From contig NC_089492.1 of assembly GCF_036850765.1 (NCBI RefSeq), positions 102,195,022 through 102,259,021 of the forward strand: DNA of 64,000 nucleotides, given 5' to 3'. Below are positions 55,709-64,000 of the stretch, in pieces (position 1 is the first letter of the stretch; each line of letters begins with the position of its first letter). A program made the translations under genes and the position numbers. Source of the DNA: Saccopteryx bilineata (taxonomy: Eukaryota > Chordata > Mammalia > Chiroptera > Emballonuridae). Under the pieces are notes generated by a model. It ran no database searches, was not told the DNA's origin, and was given only the letters and a program-made list of their open reading frames with translations.

Positions 55709-56405
55709 CAGTGGTCCCCAACATTTTTTGGGCCATGGACCGGTTTAATGTCAGAAAATATTTTCTAAGCCCTGGCCAGTTGGCTCAGTAGTAGAGCGTC
55801 GGCCTGGTGTGCAGGAGTGCCAGGTTTGATTTCTGGCCAGGGCACACAGGAGAAGCATCCACCTGCTTCTCCACCCCTCCCCCTCTCCTTCTCTGTCTCT
55901 CTCTTCCCCTCCCGCAGCCAAGGCTCCATTGGAGCAAAGTTGGCCCAGGCACTGAGGATGGCTCTGTGGCCTCTGCCTCAGGCACTAGAATGGCTCTGGT
56001 TGCAACAGAGCGATGCCCCAGATGGGCAGAGCATCGCCCCCTGGTGGGTATGCCAGGTGGGTCCCGGTTGGGCGCATGCGGGAGTCTGTCTGATTGCCTC
56101 TCCGTTTCCAACTTCAGAAAAATACAAAAAAAAAATCATATTAAAAAAAAAAAAGAAAATATTTTCACGGACCGGCCTTTAGGGTGAGACAGATAAATGT
56201 ATCACGTGACCAAGACAAGCGTCAAGAGTGAGTCTTAGACGAATGTAATAGAGGGAATCTGGTCATTTTTTAAAAATAAAACATTGTTCAGACTTAAATA
56301 TAAATAAAATGGAAATAATGTAAGTTATTTATTCTTTCTCTGCGGACCCGTACCAAATGGCCCACGGACTAGTACCGGTCCGCGGCCCGGGGGTTGGGCC
56401 CACTG
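55709..56405. mobile_element. Nonautonomous hAT element, split by a SINE
   Basis: Terminal inverted repeats are CAGTGGTCCCCAACATTTTT on the left and, reversed from the right, CAGTGGGCCCAACCCCCGGG. A perfect 8 bp target-site duplication GAGTATGG (55701-55708 and 56406-56413) is exactly the hAT length. The interior (ATGTATCACGTGACCAAGAC, AGCGTCAAGAGTGAGTCTTA, GTAAGTTATTTATTCTTTC) matches a nonautonomous hAT family I associate with bats. No transposase frame. Confidence 0.93.
55769..56153 (+). mobile_element. Rhin-1-like SINE, sense, inserted in a hAT element
   Basis: The head GCCCTGGCCAGTTGGCTCAG with TAGTAGAGCGTCGGCC and B box GGTTTGATTTC is followed by GCTTCTCCACCCCTCCCCC, the middle with one ACCAGGGGGCGATGCTC-type module, and a CTTCAGAAAAATACAAAAAA tail. 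Perfect 13 bp target-site duplication AGAAAATATTTTC at 55753-55765 and 56154-56166, three bases (TAA) before the head. Confidence 0.93.
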
Positions 56406-57035
56406 GAGTATGGGACTGGGTTGCAGAGGACCCAGCTTCAAAACCCTGAGGTCGCCGACTGAGTGTGGGCTCATCTGGTTTGAGTGCAGGCTCACCAGCT
56501 TGAGCTCGGGGTCACTGGCTTGAGTGTGGGATCATAGACATGACCCCATGGTCGCTGGCTTGAGCCCAAAGGTTGTTGGTTTGAGCAAGGGGTCCCTCGC
56601 TCTGCTGTAGCCCCCCAGTCAAGACACATGAGAAAGCAATCACTAAACAACCAAGGTACTACAGTGATGAATTGATGCTTCTCTTCTCTCTCCCTTCCTG
56701 CCTGCCTGTCCCTATCTGTCTCTTTCTCTGTCTCTCTGTCTCTGTCATACACACACACAAAACGATACACATAACAAAATTTGCCATCTTCACCCTTTCG
56801 AAGTGGACATGTCAGTGGCATTGAGTATATTTACCTCATGCAAGCATCATCACCATCCATCTCCAGGACTCTTTCCACCATCCCCAACCGAATCTCAATA
56901 AGCAACTCTCCCTCCCCACTGCCCCTAGTCCCTCGCAACTGCCATTCTACTCTTGGTCTCTGAATTTGCATACTTTAGGTACGTTCTATAAGTGGAATCA
57001 TATAGAATTTGTCATTTTTGACTGTCTTGCGCTAC

Positions 57036-57374
57036 TTGGATCACTTGACTCTTTCCCAGCTGTCTTCAGCTTGTGGGGCAGATGGGGGAGGCCCCGGGGG
57101 TCAGCGAGGAAGTGCCAGGGCCGGGAGGGACACTGTGTCTGTCAGGGCCTAAGGAGAGGACAGAAGGGGAAGCTCTGCGACCCCAGGGATCCGTGAGGAC
57201 GATGGGGGCTTGTCACTCAACTTCTGTGAGGCTTGTTCAGAGTTGGGTCCTGAGGGACATTTTGTCTAGTGAGCTACTGCAGACAGTCCTCCCTGAGACT
57301 GACGAGACTGGGCCGAGGCAGCATCCAAGAGCTTCCCTCAGGTCTGGGGAGAGAGAGGACAGGCTGAAGGACAC
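57036..57374. other. GC-moderate stretch without a named feature
   Basis: About 340 bases with several CpG and overlapping 76- and 134-codon frames. No domain is recognised. Confidence 0.4.
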
Positions 57375-57585
57375 AGACTTGGGAGCAGGTAGACCTGGGT
57401 TTGAATGCTGGCTCTGTCTTTTACTAAATGTGATCTTGAGCAAGCCACTCAACTGGTCTCTGCGTTTTCATCTGTAAAATTGGGATGACAGTTCCTAATG
57501 TGCATTAGTGTTCTGAAAGTGTAATACACATAAAGTGTTAGGCTGTGGGCTCGCACAAAGTTGGCATTCACAAATAGTGACAAGA
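57375..57585 (+). mobile_element. MIR SINE, sense
   Basis: ACTTGGGAGCAGGTAGACC, TGGGTTTGAATGCTGGCTCT, GTGATCTTGAGCAAGCCACT, CATCTGTAAAATTGGGATGA and CACAAAGTTGGCATTCAC give the MIR in order. Confidence 0.85.
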
Positions 57586-57925
57586 GAACCATCATGGATG
57601 GGCATTCACACTCGGCAGTTTAAAAGATGAAATCTGCACAGTGTTTTCTCACCTCTGCTGATGGCCCCAAGTCGTAGCTGCCAGCTTCTCTTAGAAGCAT
57701 GGCGTTTCACACAGAAATGAGAATAGGAATATGAGTAAAGGTGGTAGGTAGGGCTTGATGTCTATACAGAAACAAAAAGTAAAGTAGCAAAGGTGACAGG
57801 AAAGCCATTTGTAGACATGAAAAAGAGCAGGGTGCAAATTAAACAGCACCACTCCTGTTCCATCTCTCCCTTGGGGAAAGACCTCCCAGCTGCTTAGTGT
57901 TCATAGTCCTCTGCAGTGTAGCCCA

Positions 57926-58085
57926 GTGGCTTTCAAAGTGTGGTCGCTGGTCCAGCAGCAGCAGCAGCACCTGGGAACTTGTTAGAAATGCAAATTCTGA
58001 GGCCCACATTCTAGACCCACTGAATCAGAAACGCTGAGGGCGGAGCCCAGCAAGCCTCTGATGCACACTCGGGTGTGAGCATTAT
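57926..58085. mobile_element. MER5A-like hAT-Charlie MITE, with (CAG)5
   Basis: CAGTGGCTTTCAAAGTGTGG, GCACCTGGGAACTTGTTAGA, AATGCAAATTCTGAGGCCC, ACTGAATCAGAAACGCTGAG and ATGCACACTCGGGTGTGAGC match MER5A in the reverse orientation to the copy at 127. The usual CAGCAGCATCAGCATC has become a pure (CAG)5 at 57953-57967. Confidence 0.88.
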
Positions 58086-58994
58086 TGCTCACTCATGCCG
58101 CCCCTTTCTGTTTTCCCCAGTTCTGCTTTCTCTCCCCTTGCTGCTTAACACAAACTCTGCTCTATCCCAACTGGCTTCCCTCTTAAAAAGACAAGGGCCA
58201 TTGTGATCATCGCTCCCTTGCTGTGCCACTTCCTGCAATCGGAATATTCTATCCTCACCTCTCTGAGATCTTACCCATCCTCCAAGGCTGCCCTCAGACC
58301 TCAACTCAACCGGACTGCTCCTGGACACGCCAGCCAGCCCATAGAGGCCACTCCCTCTCTGATCATCTATAACCCTTAGGATCCAACCCACTCACTGCTA
58401 ATTTTACTGCCAGTTAACTTCTCTGGAGCTTAGTCTTGTCATCCAAGCTAGAGCCATAGGTGCTTGACTGGCAAGGAATGGGCCTTCTGGTTCTCTCTTT
58501 CCCCTTCAACATTCAGAGTATATTTTACCGTTATGAGCACCAATGGGAGACACTCAAAATATAGCTACTTGATCAATTGACATGTGTATGCTTGGAAGTT
58601 AGAGAAAACGAACTGTAGGAAATTGTCAGGGATTGAATGCTGCTCCTGTCATCTTGGATGGTGCATCACGATCAACACTAACTGCCACGAGAAACTGTTA
58701 CTCCCTGGATGCTGCCTTTTCACATCATTAGCAGAACCTCAACAGGTGCTGCTGGAGTGCTGATTAAACAATTATCACCCTGCCCTGGCTTCCTGTTTGT
58801 GTGCAGTCTAGAGAACGCCAAAGTTACCAGTTCCGCCAGCCCTTCCCTCTGCCACAGAGCTTGCTGCCAGGACTGGAGGCCCTCCCCTGCCAGGTTGGCG
58901 GGGGTGGGGGGTAGAGTTGTCTCTGCACTTGGCCCTGCTGAACTGAGGATGCTCTTTGTTCTGAGACTGTGTTGTTCTAAGTAGAAAGAAGTAT
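58086..58994. other. No recognisable feature
   Basis: About 900 bases of unique-looking sequence, with a G-rich run GGCGGGGGTGGGGGGTAG near 58899. Open frames reach 100 codons on the minus strand. Confidence 0.45.
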
Positions 58995-59135
58995 GTAATT
59001 TTAGAGCTAGGAATCATCTAGTCCAGTCTCAGATAGGGAATCTGAGAGCCAGTGAGGGAAGGTGCTTGGCTTGTCACATGGCTAAGTAGGAGCAGAGCTG
59101 AAGGGGACCCTGGCTTTTCTGATTCCTAGCTGAGT
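58995..59135 (-). mobile_element. MIR3-like SINE, antisense
   Basis: TTTTAGAGCTAGGAATCATC, TAGTCCAGTCTCAGATAGGG, GCTTGTCACATGGCTAAGTA and GAGCAGAGCTGAAGGG follow the reversed MIR3-type consensus. Confidence 0.6.
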
Positions 59136-59754
59136 GCTCATTCTCAAACTGTACCTGGGATGGGCTTGTATAGAACTATAATTTGCCCCCTACTCAATGC
59201 CAGGCCAGTCTTTCCAAATCACTACTGTACCCACACCAGTCTGCCCAGAGTCTAGCATCTGATAGTACTCATCTAGACAGTGATTTTTGCCCTCTGATTT
59301 GTGTGAGGAAACCCCTTGAAGATGAGGAATTTGGGCCGGGTCCATGCTGGACTGATGGGAAAGGCTGAGATCCCTCCTTGTCCTGACACCCTATAGGCCT
59401 TCACATCAGTCCCTGTGCTTTGCTGATCTAAATCTTGTCAGGAAAAAGATGGGGTTTACATTGATAAGCCATGTTAGACCTGGGCATTTGGGACCCTTGT
59501 GCTGATCTGTCATCTTAGAACCGAAATGGCAGTTAAATGTCACTCATAATTCTTTCTGATACTAATAACAAATTAGAATGTGACCTTGAGAAGCATTTTG
59601 AACAAGGGCTCTGGGGCGGAGGTGGAAGCATCATGATTGATTAATGGTTCCTGCTAAGAATAGTCTAAAGGAGAATTTTCAGCTGCACAAAGATGAAATC
59701 CCTACATATTCTATTAGGAAAACTTTCTCTTGGAAGTTGTTTCATGGGTAGGTT
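59136..59754. other. No recognisable feature
   Basis: About 620 bases of unique-looking sequence, with no repeat or exon seen. Confidence 0.45.
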
Positions 59755-60535
59755 TCACTGTAACAGAAAACCCAAATAACAGTGATTTAAACAAGATAGA
59801 CGTGTTTTTCTTGCACAAAAAGGCCTGAGTAAAGTCCAAGGTGGGCGTGGTCCCCTAAAAAGTCACAGGGACCCAGGCTCCTTCTATCTAGGGTGGTCTC
59901 AATCTTATTGTCTAAGACAAACACCATCTGGGTTCCAGGCGGCAGGATAGAGAAAGGGATTATGAACGGATAATTTTTTGAAAAGATAATATCCTGACTT
60001 ATCATAGAAATGTAAAATAAACACATTGTAAAGATTTTATTTGCCTCAATTAATGAGGGAACTAGTGAGGTGTTATAGCTTCTTCAAAGTAAAGCTAAAA
60101 GCACACACACACTTATAGGCCGCCAAGAAGGCTGAAGTGAACCCACAATTAGATGTTAAAACTGATCAGTATTCACTGCACTGTTGACTCGGTCTCCCTG
60201 GACATCATTTGCATCTTTAAGAGGGGGGCTCATTGGCCTTATTAACAGTACTTGACCAATCCCAGAGTTGTAAATAGCTCAGACAGTCCCAGTCTGATAT
60301 AACACAGATGTGTGCTCTAGACAGGACACCCATAATGTTTTTGTCCATGTCACCATTTTTTTTTCTGACAAGATAAAGATGAAGCATGTACATCTGCTTT
60401 CTCTTAAGAAAAGTTCCCCCAAATTTCCACATACGCATTTGCTGACATCATATGGCCAGAACTGAGCCAGGTGGCCTCACCTAGTTGCAAGAGGGGGTGG
60501 GGTGGGAATGTGGTCTTTATAAAATTCTCTTATAG
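59755..60535. mobile_element. Ancient dispersed repeat in pieces (family not identified)
   Basis: The left piece at about 59755-59960 (AACAGTGATTTAAACAAGAT, AGTCCAAGGTGGGCGTGG, GGGACCCAGGCTCCTTCTAT) and the right piece at about 60380-60535 (AAGAAAAGTTCCCCCAAAT, ATATGGCCAGAACTGAGCC, CCTCACCTAGTTGCAAGAGG) are two ends of one dispersed mammalian sequence that I recognise but cannot name with certainty. The middle does not match what I remember of it. Confidence 0.4.
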
Positions 60536-60905
60536 GCCCTGGCTGGTTGGCTCAGTGGTAGAGCGTTGGCCTGGTGTGCAGGAGTCCTGGGTTCGATTCC
60601 CGGCCAGGGCACACAGGAGAAGCGCCCATCTGCTTCTCCACCCCTCCCCCCTCTCCTCCCTCTCTGTCTCTCTCTTCCCCTCCCACAGCCAAGGCTCCAT
60701 TGGAGCAAAGTTGGCCCAGGCGCTGAGGATGGCTCTGTGGCCTCTGCCTCAGGCACTAGAATGGCTCTGGTTGCAACAGAGCAATGCCCCAGATGGGCGG
60801 AGCATCACCCCCTGGTGGGCATGCCGGGTGGATTCCGGGCGGGCGCATGCGGGAGTCTGTCTGACTGCCTCCCCGTTTCCAACTTCAGAAAAAAAATACC
60901 AAAAA
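60536..60905 (+). mobile_element. Rhin-1-like tRNA-derived SINE, sense, young
   Basis: The head GCCCTGGCTGGTTGGCTCAG with TGGTAGAGCGTTGGCC, a perfect B box GGTTCGATTCC, the GCTTCTCCACCCCTCCCCC body, one internal module and a CTTCAGAAAAAAAATACC tail. A short duplication TTCTCTTATA (60525-60534) against TTTCTTATA near 60915 is plausible but weak. The open frame of 194 codons running through here is a read-through of the SINE into downstream L1. Confidence 0.9.
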
Positions 60906-60929
60906 AATTTTTTTTTCTTATATTCGGGA

Positions 60930-61345
60930 AGGGGCTCACAAATAGTGGAGAGACTAGCAGCCTCTGCTTTAGCCATCATTTATGGTATTGCAGCATTTTT
61001 TATAGCAAAAAAATTAGGGGCAACTAAAGGTCTATCAGATACCTCCATGCAATAGAGTAGTATGTAATCATTAAAAGAAGGAGGCATCTGTATAAGTACT
61101 GATTGATGTAAAAGTCTCTAAGATGGATTGTTCAGTGAAAAAATATATGCAGAAGACTGTGCATAACAGACTACTGTTTGAGTTGAAAAAACACTATGCG
61201 AAAGGAACAAAAGAAGGGAGCAACCTTTTCTGAGTGACTGAGGGCCAGAGAGAAAAAGAGACCGACTTTTCATTGTAACTGATTCTGGTACTTTTTGAAT
61301 CTATGTTCATGTATAACCTATTGCTAATAAAAATGAAAATCACCA
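60930..61345 (+). mobile_element. L1 3' end, sense
   Basis: TTTTTATAGCAAAAAAATTA, GGGGCAACTAAAGGTCTATC, GTATGTAATCATTAAAAGAA, GTTCAGTGAAAAAATATATG and an end CTATTGCTAATAAAAATGA fit the L1 3' UTR and ORF2 end of an older family. It is 5'-truncated. Confidence 0.8.
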
Positions 61346-61744
61346 TTACATGTGGCTCTAGGAATTTGAGCTGGTCTGAGGTTGGGGAGGGGAAGGTTTC
61401 TAGGCAGTTAGCACAGGTTGTCCATGTATCAGAGAAGTGAGAGCTTGAGAAGAGGAACAGTATAGTCCTGGAATGAAAGACACATGATAAGGAATATTTT
61501 TACTGTGTGTTCCTTTTGATTCTTCAAGTTTGAACCACTTGGATTTATTGTTATTTTAAAATCTTAATACTATTTTTAAATATTAAATGGCATTTTAAAA
61601 TTATGGTAGCTATTACATGTATGCATACCTGTGCACACCCTCTCTTTATATCTTTAGATCGACATCCATGTCTGTATCTCTATTCCTGTCTAGGGGATTC
61701 CAGGATCAGGGAAACCTCTTGGCACGACTTGTAGTCGGAGGAAG
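61346..61744. other. No recognisable feature
   Basis: About 400 bases, AT-rich at 61540-61610 (TTTTAAATATTAAATGGC). Nothing named. Confidence 0.45.
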
Positions 61745-61960
61745 AGTGAACTAAGAGTTAAGAAACCTGGGTTTTAGCCTTAGCCTCAACCCTGATGAGC
61801 TGTGCGACTTTGGGTGGGTCATTTCTCCTCTCTGGAGAGATCTCACCTCGGTGAAGCGGGCTTACATACACTTGTAACACGTACCTTGCAGGAACATCCT
61901 CAGGATTTGTGTTTGGGGGGAGGTGATCTGTCAGCACTTGTGAAAAATGTAAAGCGTAAT
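61745..61960 (+). mobile_element. MIR SINE, sense
   Basis: AGAGTTAAGAAACCTGGGTT, GAGCTGTGCGACTTTGGGTG, GTCATTTCTCCTCTCTGG and AACACGTACCTTGCAGGAAC follow the MIR consensus. Confidence 0.75.
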
Positions 61961-62234
61961 TGAAATGCAATGGATTATTATTACCCACGGAGAGAGAGGG
62001 AGCCACAGAGCTCAGCTTTCGTACAGGAAATTCTACCTTAGACAGCAGAAAGGCTGTCTGAAACATGAAGCCTAGAGAGTCCGCTGTGGAAGTGGCAGCC
62101 AGTAAAGCCCGTGTTTATGGAGCATGGTGTTCTATGGAGCTCTGTGCTGAGGATGGCAGGGTGGCGGTAGAGGAGGGGACTGAGGGGGGAGATGGGGGGA
62201 CAGTAGTGTGTGATTGTGAGCAGCACAAACTCCA
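61961..62234. other. Unfeatured, G-rich at 62170-62205
   Basis: Runs GGGG, GGGGGG and GGGGGG within 35 bases (GAGGGGACTGAGGGGGGAGA, TGGGGGGACAG) could fold as a G-quadruplex in principle. No repeat or exon is seen. Confidence 0.4.
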
Positions 62235-62445
62235 TAAGTGCTGGCTCCTCCTCCCACCTGCTGGGTAACCTCAGGGTGGTGGCTTGGCCTCTCTGTGTCT
62301 CAGTGTCCTCTTCTGTACACAGGACTAATATTACTACCCATTCCACAGGCTTGTTGTGAGGATGAATGAGTTAATAGACGCAAGACACTTATAATAGCAA
62401 TGCCTGGCACATGGCAAATGCTGTGAAAGGATAATAATAGTACCT
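62235..62445 (+). mobile_element. MIR SINE, sense
   Basis: GCTGGGTAACCTCAGGGTGG, CCTCTCTGTGTCTCAGTGTC, GTTGTGAGGATGAATGAGTT and AATGCCTGGCACATGGCAAA are strong MIR landmarks in order. Confidence 0.85.
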
Positions 62446-63424
62446 ACCACAGTAGGGGTGATAATTAAGTGTACTATTGATTGTAAAGCACCCCAGCGCA
62501 GGGCCTGGAGCCCAGGGAAGTGGCCTCCTGGTAGGAGAGTTTTGAATAGAAGCCCACATGTGAACATCATTGTTCTCTGCTTTTGTGAAACTTCCAATCT
62601 GATGGTGGAAAGGCTCGTATGAAAAGATACAACACCAAGAAAATGATAGTACACAGGGTGAATATCTAAACATCGAGTCCACATGTTAGAGTTAATAAGC
62701 CTTGGCAGGTTAACAAGTACCTTACAGAGAGTTTTTAGGTTGGTTGTGAGCAACATGGAGGGCAATTAGAATAAAATGACTTAGAAATTCCCTTTCTGGG
62801 GTTTTCTGGCCCCACCAGCAGCCCAGGAATGAACCTTATTTGGAATGGAGTCAGTAAGCTTTTGGCATCAAGGTCCAGGCTGCAAAACTTCAGGGAATTG
62901 GGCATTATCTCATCCAGTGAGCTAATCACCTTCCCGGAAGCCATTACACCTTCCTGAGGCACTTATGGGTGGCGTTTCAAAGCACAGCGGCCCCTGAGCT
63001 CCTGGAACGGGCTTCGGGCTTCTCTCTGCCAGGGCCTTCAGCCGCCGGTCAGTTTATAAAAAGGCTTTAGAGTGACCCCCTGGCCGCATTAGCAGGAAAG
63101 GGCTGGTGGGGTTAATGGCTGGGTGCAGATGGCTCTTACTGGTGAGTCTTTGATGTGAAGCAGATGCAGGTGCTAATGACAGGGCTGTCCCTAAGCAGAG
63201 AGGAGGGGGAGGGGCAGCTTTGTCTCCTCATTTCCTTACAAGTGTATGCCCAGCCCCCTGGCTTACCACCACGAAGGGACCTGAGGAGCGAGGCCTTCCT
63301 TTGTACAGACCCATGGAGCCTGAGAGGTGGGCCAAGCCAGACCCAGAACTCAGGTCATCAGGGTCCTGTTCTGGGGGCCACAGAGGACAGTGAGGGGGGA
63401 AGAGTGAATGGTGGCCTGTCCTAG
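62446..63424. other. Mostly unfeatured; TATA-like motif at 63055
   Basis: TATAAAAAGG at 63055-63064 follows CpG-containing GCCGCCGGTCAG, but no initiator or exon can be defended downstream. Open frames of 75-143 codons show no domain. 62530-62700 has phrases like AGGCTCGTATGAAAAG that I cannot assign. Confidence 0.4.
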
Positions 63425-63530
63425 ATTTTCTTCCATAAAATGGAAATGACGCTATAGGGCGCATGTGAGAGATTATTGAGATAGAGTCAGGTCCCTGACA
63501 CGGCCCATGGAGCATGTGTCCCAGGATGTC
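63425..63530 (+). mobile_element. MIR 3' half, sense
   Basis: TTTTCTTCCATAAAATGGAA ATGACGCTATAGGG and GAGAGATTATTGAGATAG match the MIR core and downstream part. Short. Confidence 0.55.
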
Positions 63531-64000
63531 TTCATCGGTTCTCTCCTCTTTGGATATAAACACAGCTGAGCTTAGCTGGATAATGGGGAGCCTACCCCTG
63601 CGAGAACACCTGTGGTCAGCTAGAAAACGAGTCTAGTTCAAGTGTATCCCACACGCATCATCTTCATGGAGCCTACGGGGCGCAGAGCCTCCAGAGCAGG
63701 TAGGATAATCAGGAAAGGCTCCTCCCCAACCACTTCCCCAGAAGTGATTTTGAAAAAAAAAACAATGAAATTTAGGTAGCTGGATTTTGAGTTGCAGTGG
63801 TGAAGAAGGTAACCCACACCCTCACCCCATTACCCCCGTTAGCCATGGGAATGAGGCTTACGGTGACTGGGGACCTGAGCGTGACTTTGATGCCTGATTG
63901 AGAAGAATCGTGAAGCCAGAGCTGGAGAGACTGGAAGTGCCAAACTTGATGGGGTTAATAAAACGCAGCCTGCCGGGAATGATGCAGAGCCATTTTCCCC
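63531..64000. other. No recognisable feature
   Basis: About 470 bases of unique-looking sequence to the window end. An A-run lies at 63752-63762. No exon is recognised. Confidence 0.45.

Larger units (their letters stand above)
55673..56763 (+). mobile_element. Type-B tRNA-derived SINE, sense, split by a hAT element
   Basis: The head GCCTGATCCGGCAGTGGTGC AGTGGATAGAGTATGG stops at 55708. The SINE resumes at 56406 with GAGTATGGGACTGGGTTGC, then repeated TTGAGTGTGGG units, CACATGAGAAAGCAATCAC and a CTGTCCCTATCTGTCTCTT tail. Perfect 13 bp target-site duplication GATACACATAACA at 55660-55672 and 56764-56776. Confidence 0.92.
55645..57035 (-). mobile_element. Old L1 3' region, antisense, host of a nested insertion
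   Basis: The left piece (55645-55672) reads TTATGGTAAGATACACATAA. The right piece (56777-57035) continues AAATTTGCCATCTTCACCC, GTGGCATTGAGTATATTTAC, CATCACCATCCATCTCCAGG, TAGGTACGTTCTATAAGTGG and AATCATATAGAATTTGTC. This is the antisense L1M 3' region, interrupted after ATACACATAACA by the SINE nest at 55673-56763. Confidence 0.78.

Noticed and set aside
60555..60610. tRNA-like sequence with good A and B boxes
   Set aside because: It is the head of a SINE with the standard body and tail. It lacks a complete cloverleaf acceptor stem and is not a tRNA gene.
63055..63064. TATA box and promoter
   Set aside because: A single TATAAAAAGG motif without initiator, CpG island or downstream exon is not enough.

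Overview
The window looks like mammalian nuclear DNA, most probably from a bat. It has no compact operon-like coding, no long open frames and low CpG outside a few patches. Its dominant recognisable content is interspersed repeats. The diagnostic layer is about fifteen tRNA-derived SINEs, many still flanked by clear target-site duplications (TSDs). They fall into three designs that I know from bats: a long ~370-410 bp type with a ~22 bp internal module and a TACAAAAA-type tail (Rhin-1-like), a ~330 bp type that starts GCCTGACC (called type B here), and a short VES-like type. The long type together with nonautonomous hAT elements points to a horseshoe-bat-like (rhinolophoid) genome rather than a fruit bat. 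This rests on remembered consensus sequences and needs a RepeatMasker/Dfam run.

I found no exon, promoter, tRNA, rRNA or snRNA gene that I can defend. The longest open frames (for example 198 codons at 20587-21183, 173 codons on the minus strand at 9214-9735, 156 codons at 25735-26205) are about what chance gives in 64 kb or sit in GC-rich stretches. Frames inside SINEs recur only because the SINE recurs. The window is therefore best read as intergenic or deep-intronic DNA.

Layout. 1-15 kb: ancient repeats (MER5A, L1 3' ends in both orientations, MIR, L2), one type-B SINE at 8893, and a GC/CpG-richer patch at 6337-6720. 15-24 kb: two young Rhin-1-like SINEs 1.05 kb apart, a GC-rich stretch at 20.6-21.2 kb, a long L2, then two SINEs almost back to back. 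24-35 kb: mostly unique sequence with MIR/L2 pieces, an L1 end and three more SINEs. 35-44 kb: a perfect 4 x 31 bp minisatellite, a 15 bp-arm hairpin, a Maf-site-like palindrome, a deleted type-B SINE, a CTTT microsatellite with SINE, and a hAT-in-hAT-in-MIR nest. 44-55 kb: a dense MIR/L2 cluster, an AT-rich block with a SINE-in-SINE insertion, repeat-poor DNA, and an L1 that appears 5'-inverted. 55-64 kb: a four-layer nest (SINE in hAT in SINE in L1, with three matching pairs of TSDs), another young SINE, an L1 3' end and several MIRs.

The most informative content is historical. The nests with intact TSDs give an unambiguous order of transposition events, and the copies of the long SINE show expansion of an internal module. 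Coordinates of old repeats are approximate to about 10-30 bases. SINE and hAT boundaries set by TSDs are good to a few bases.
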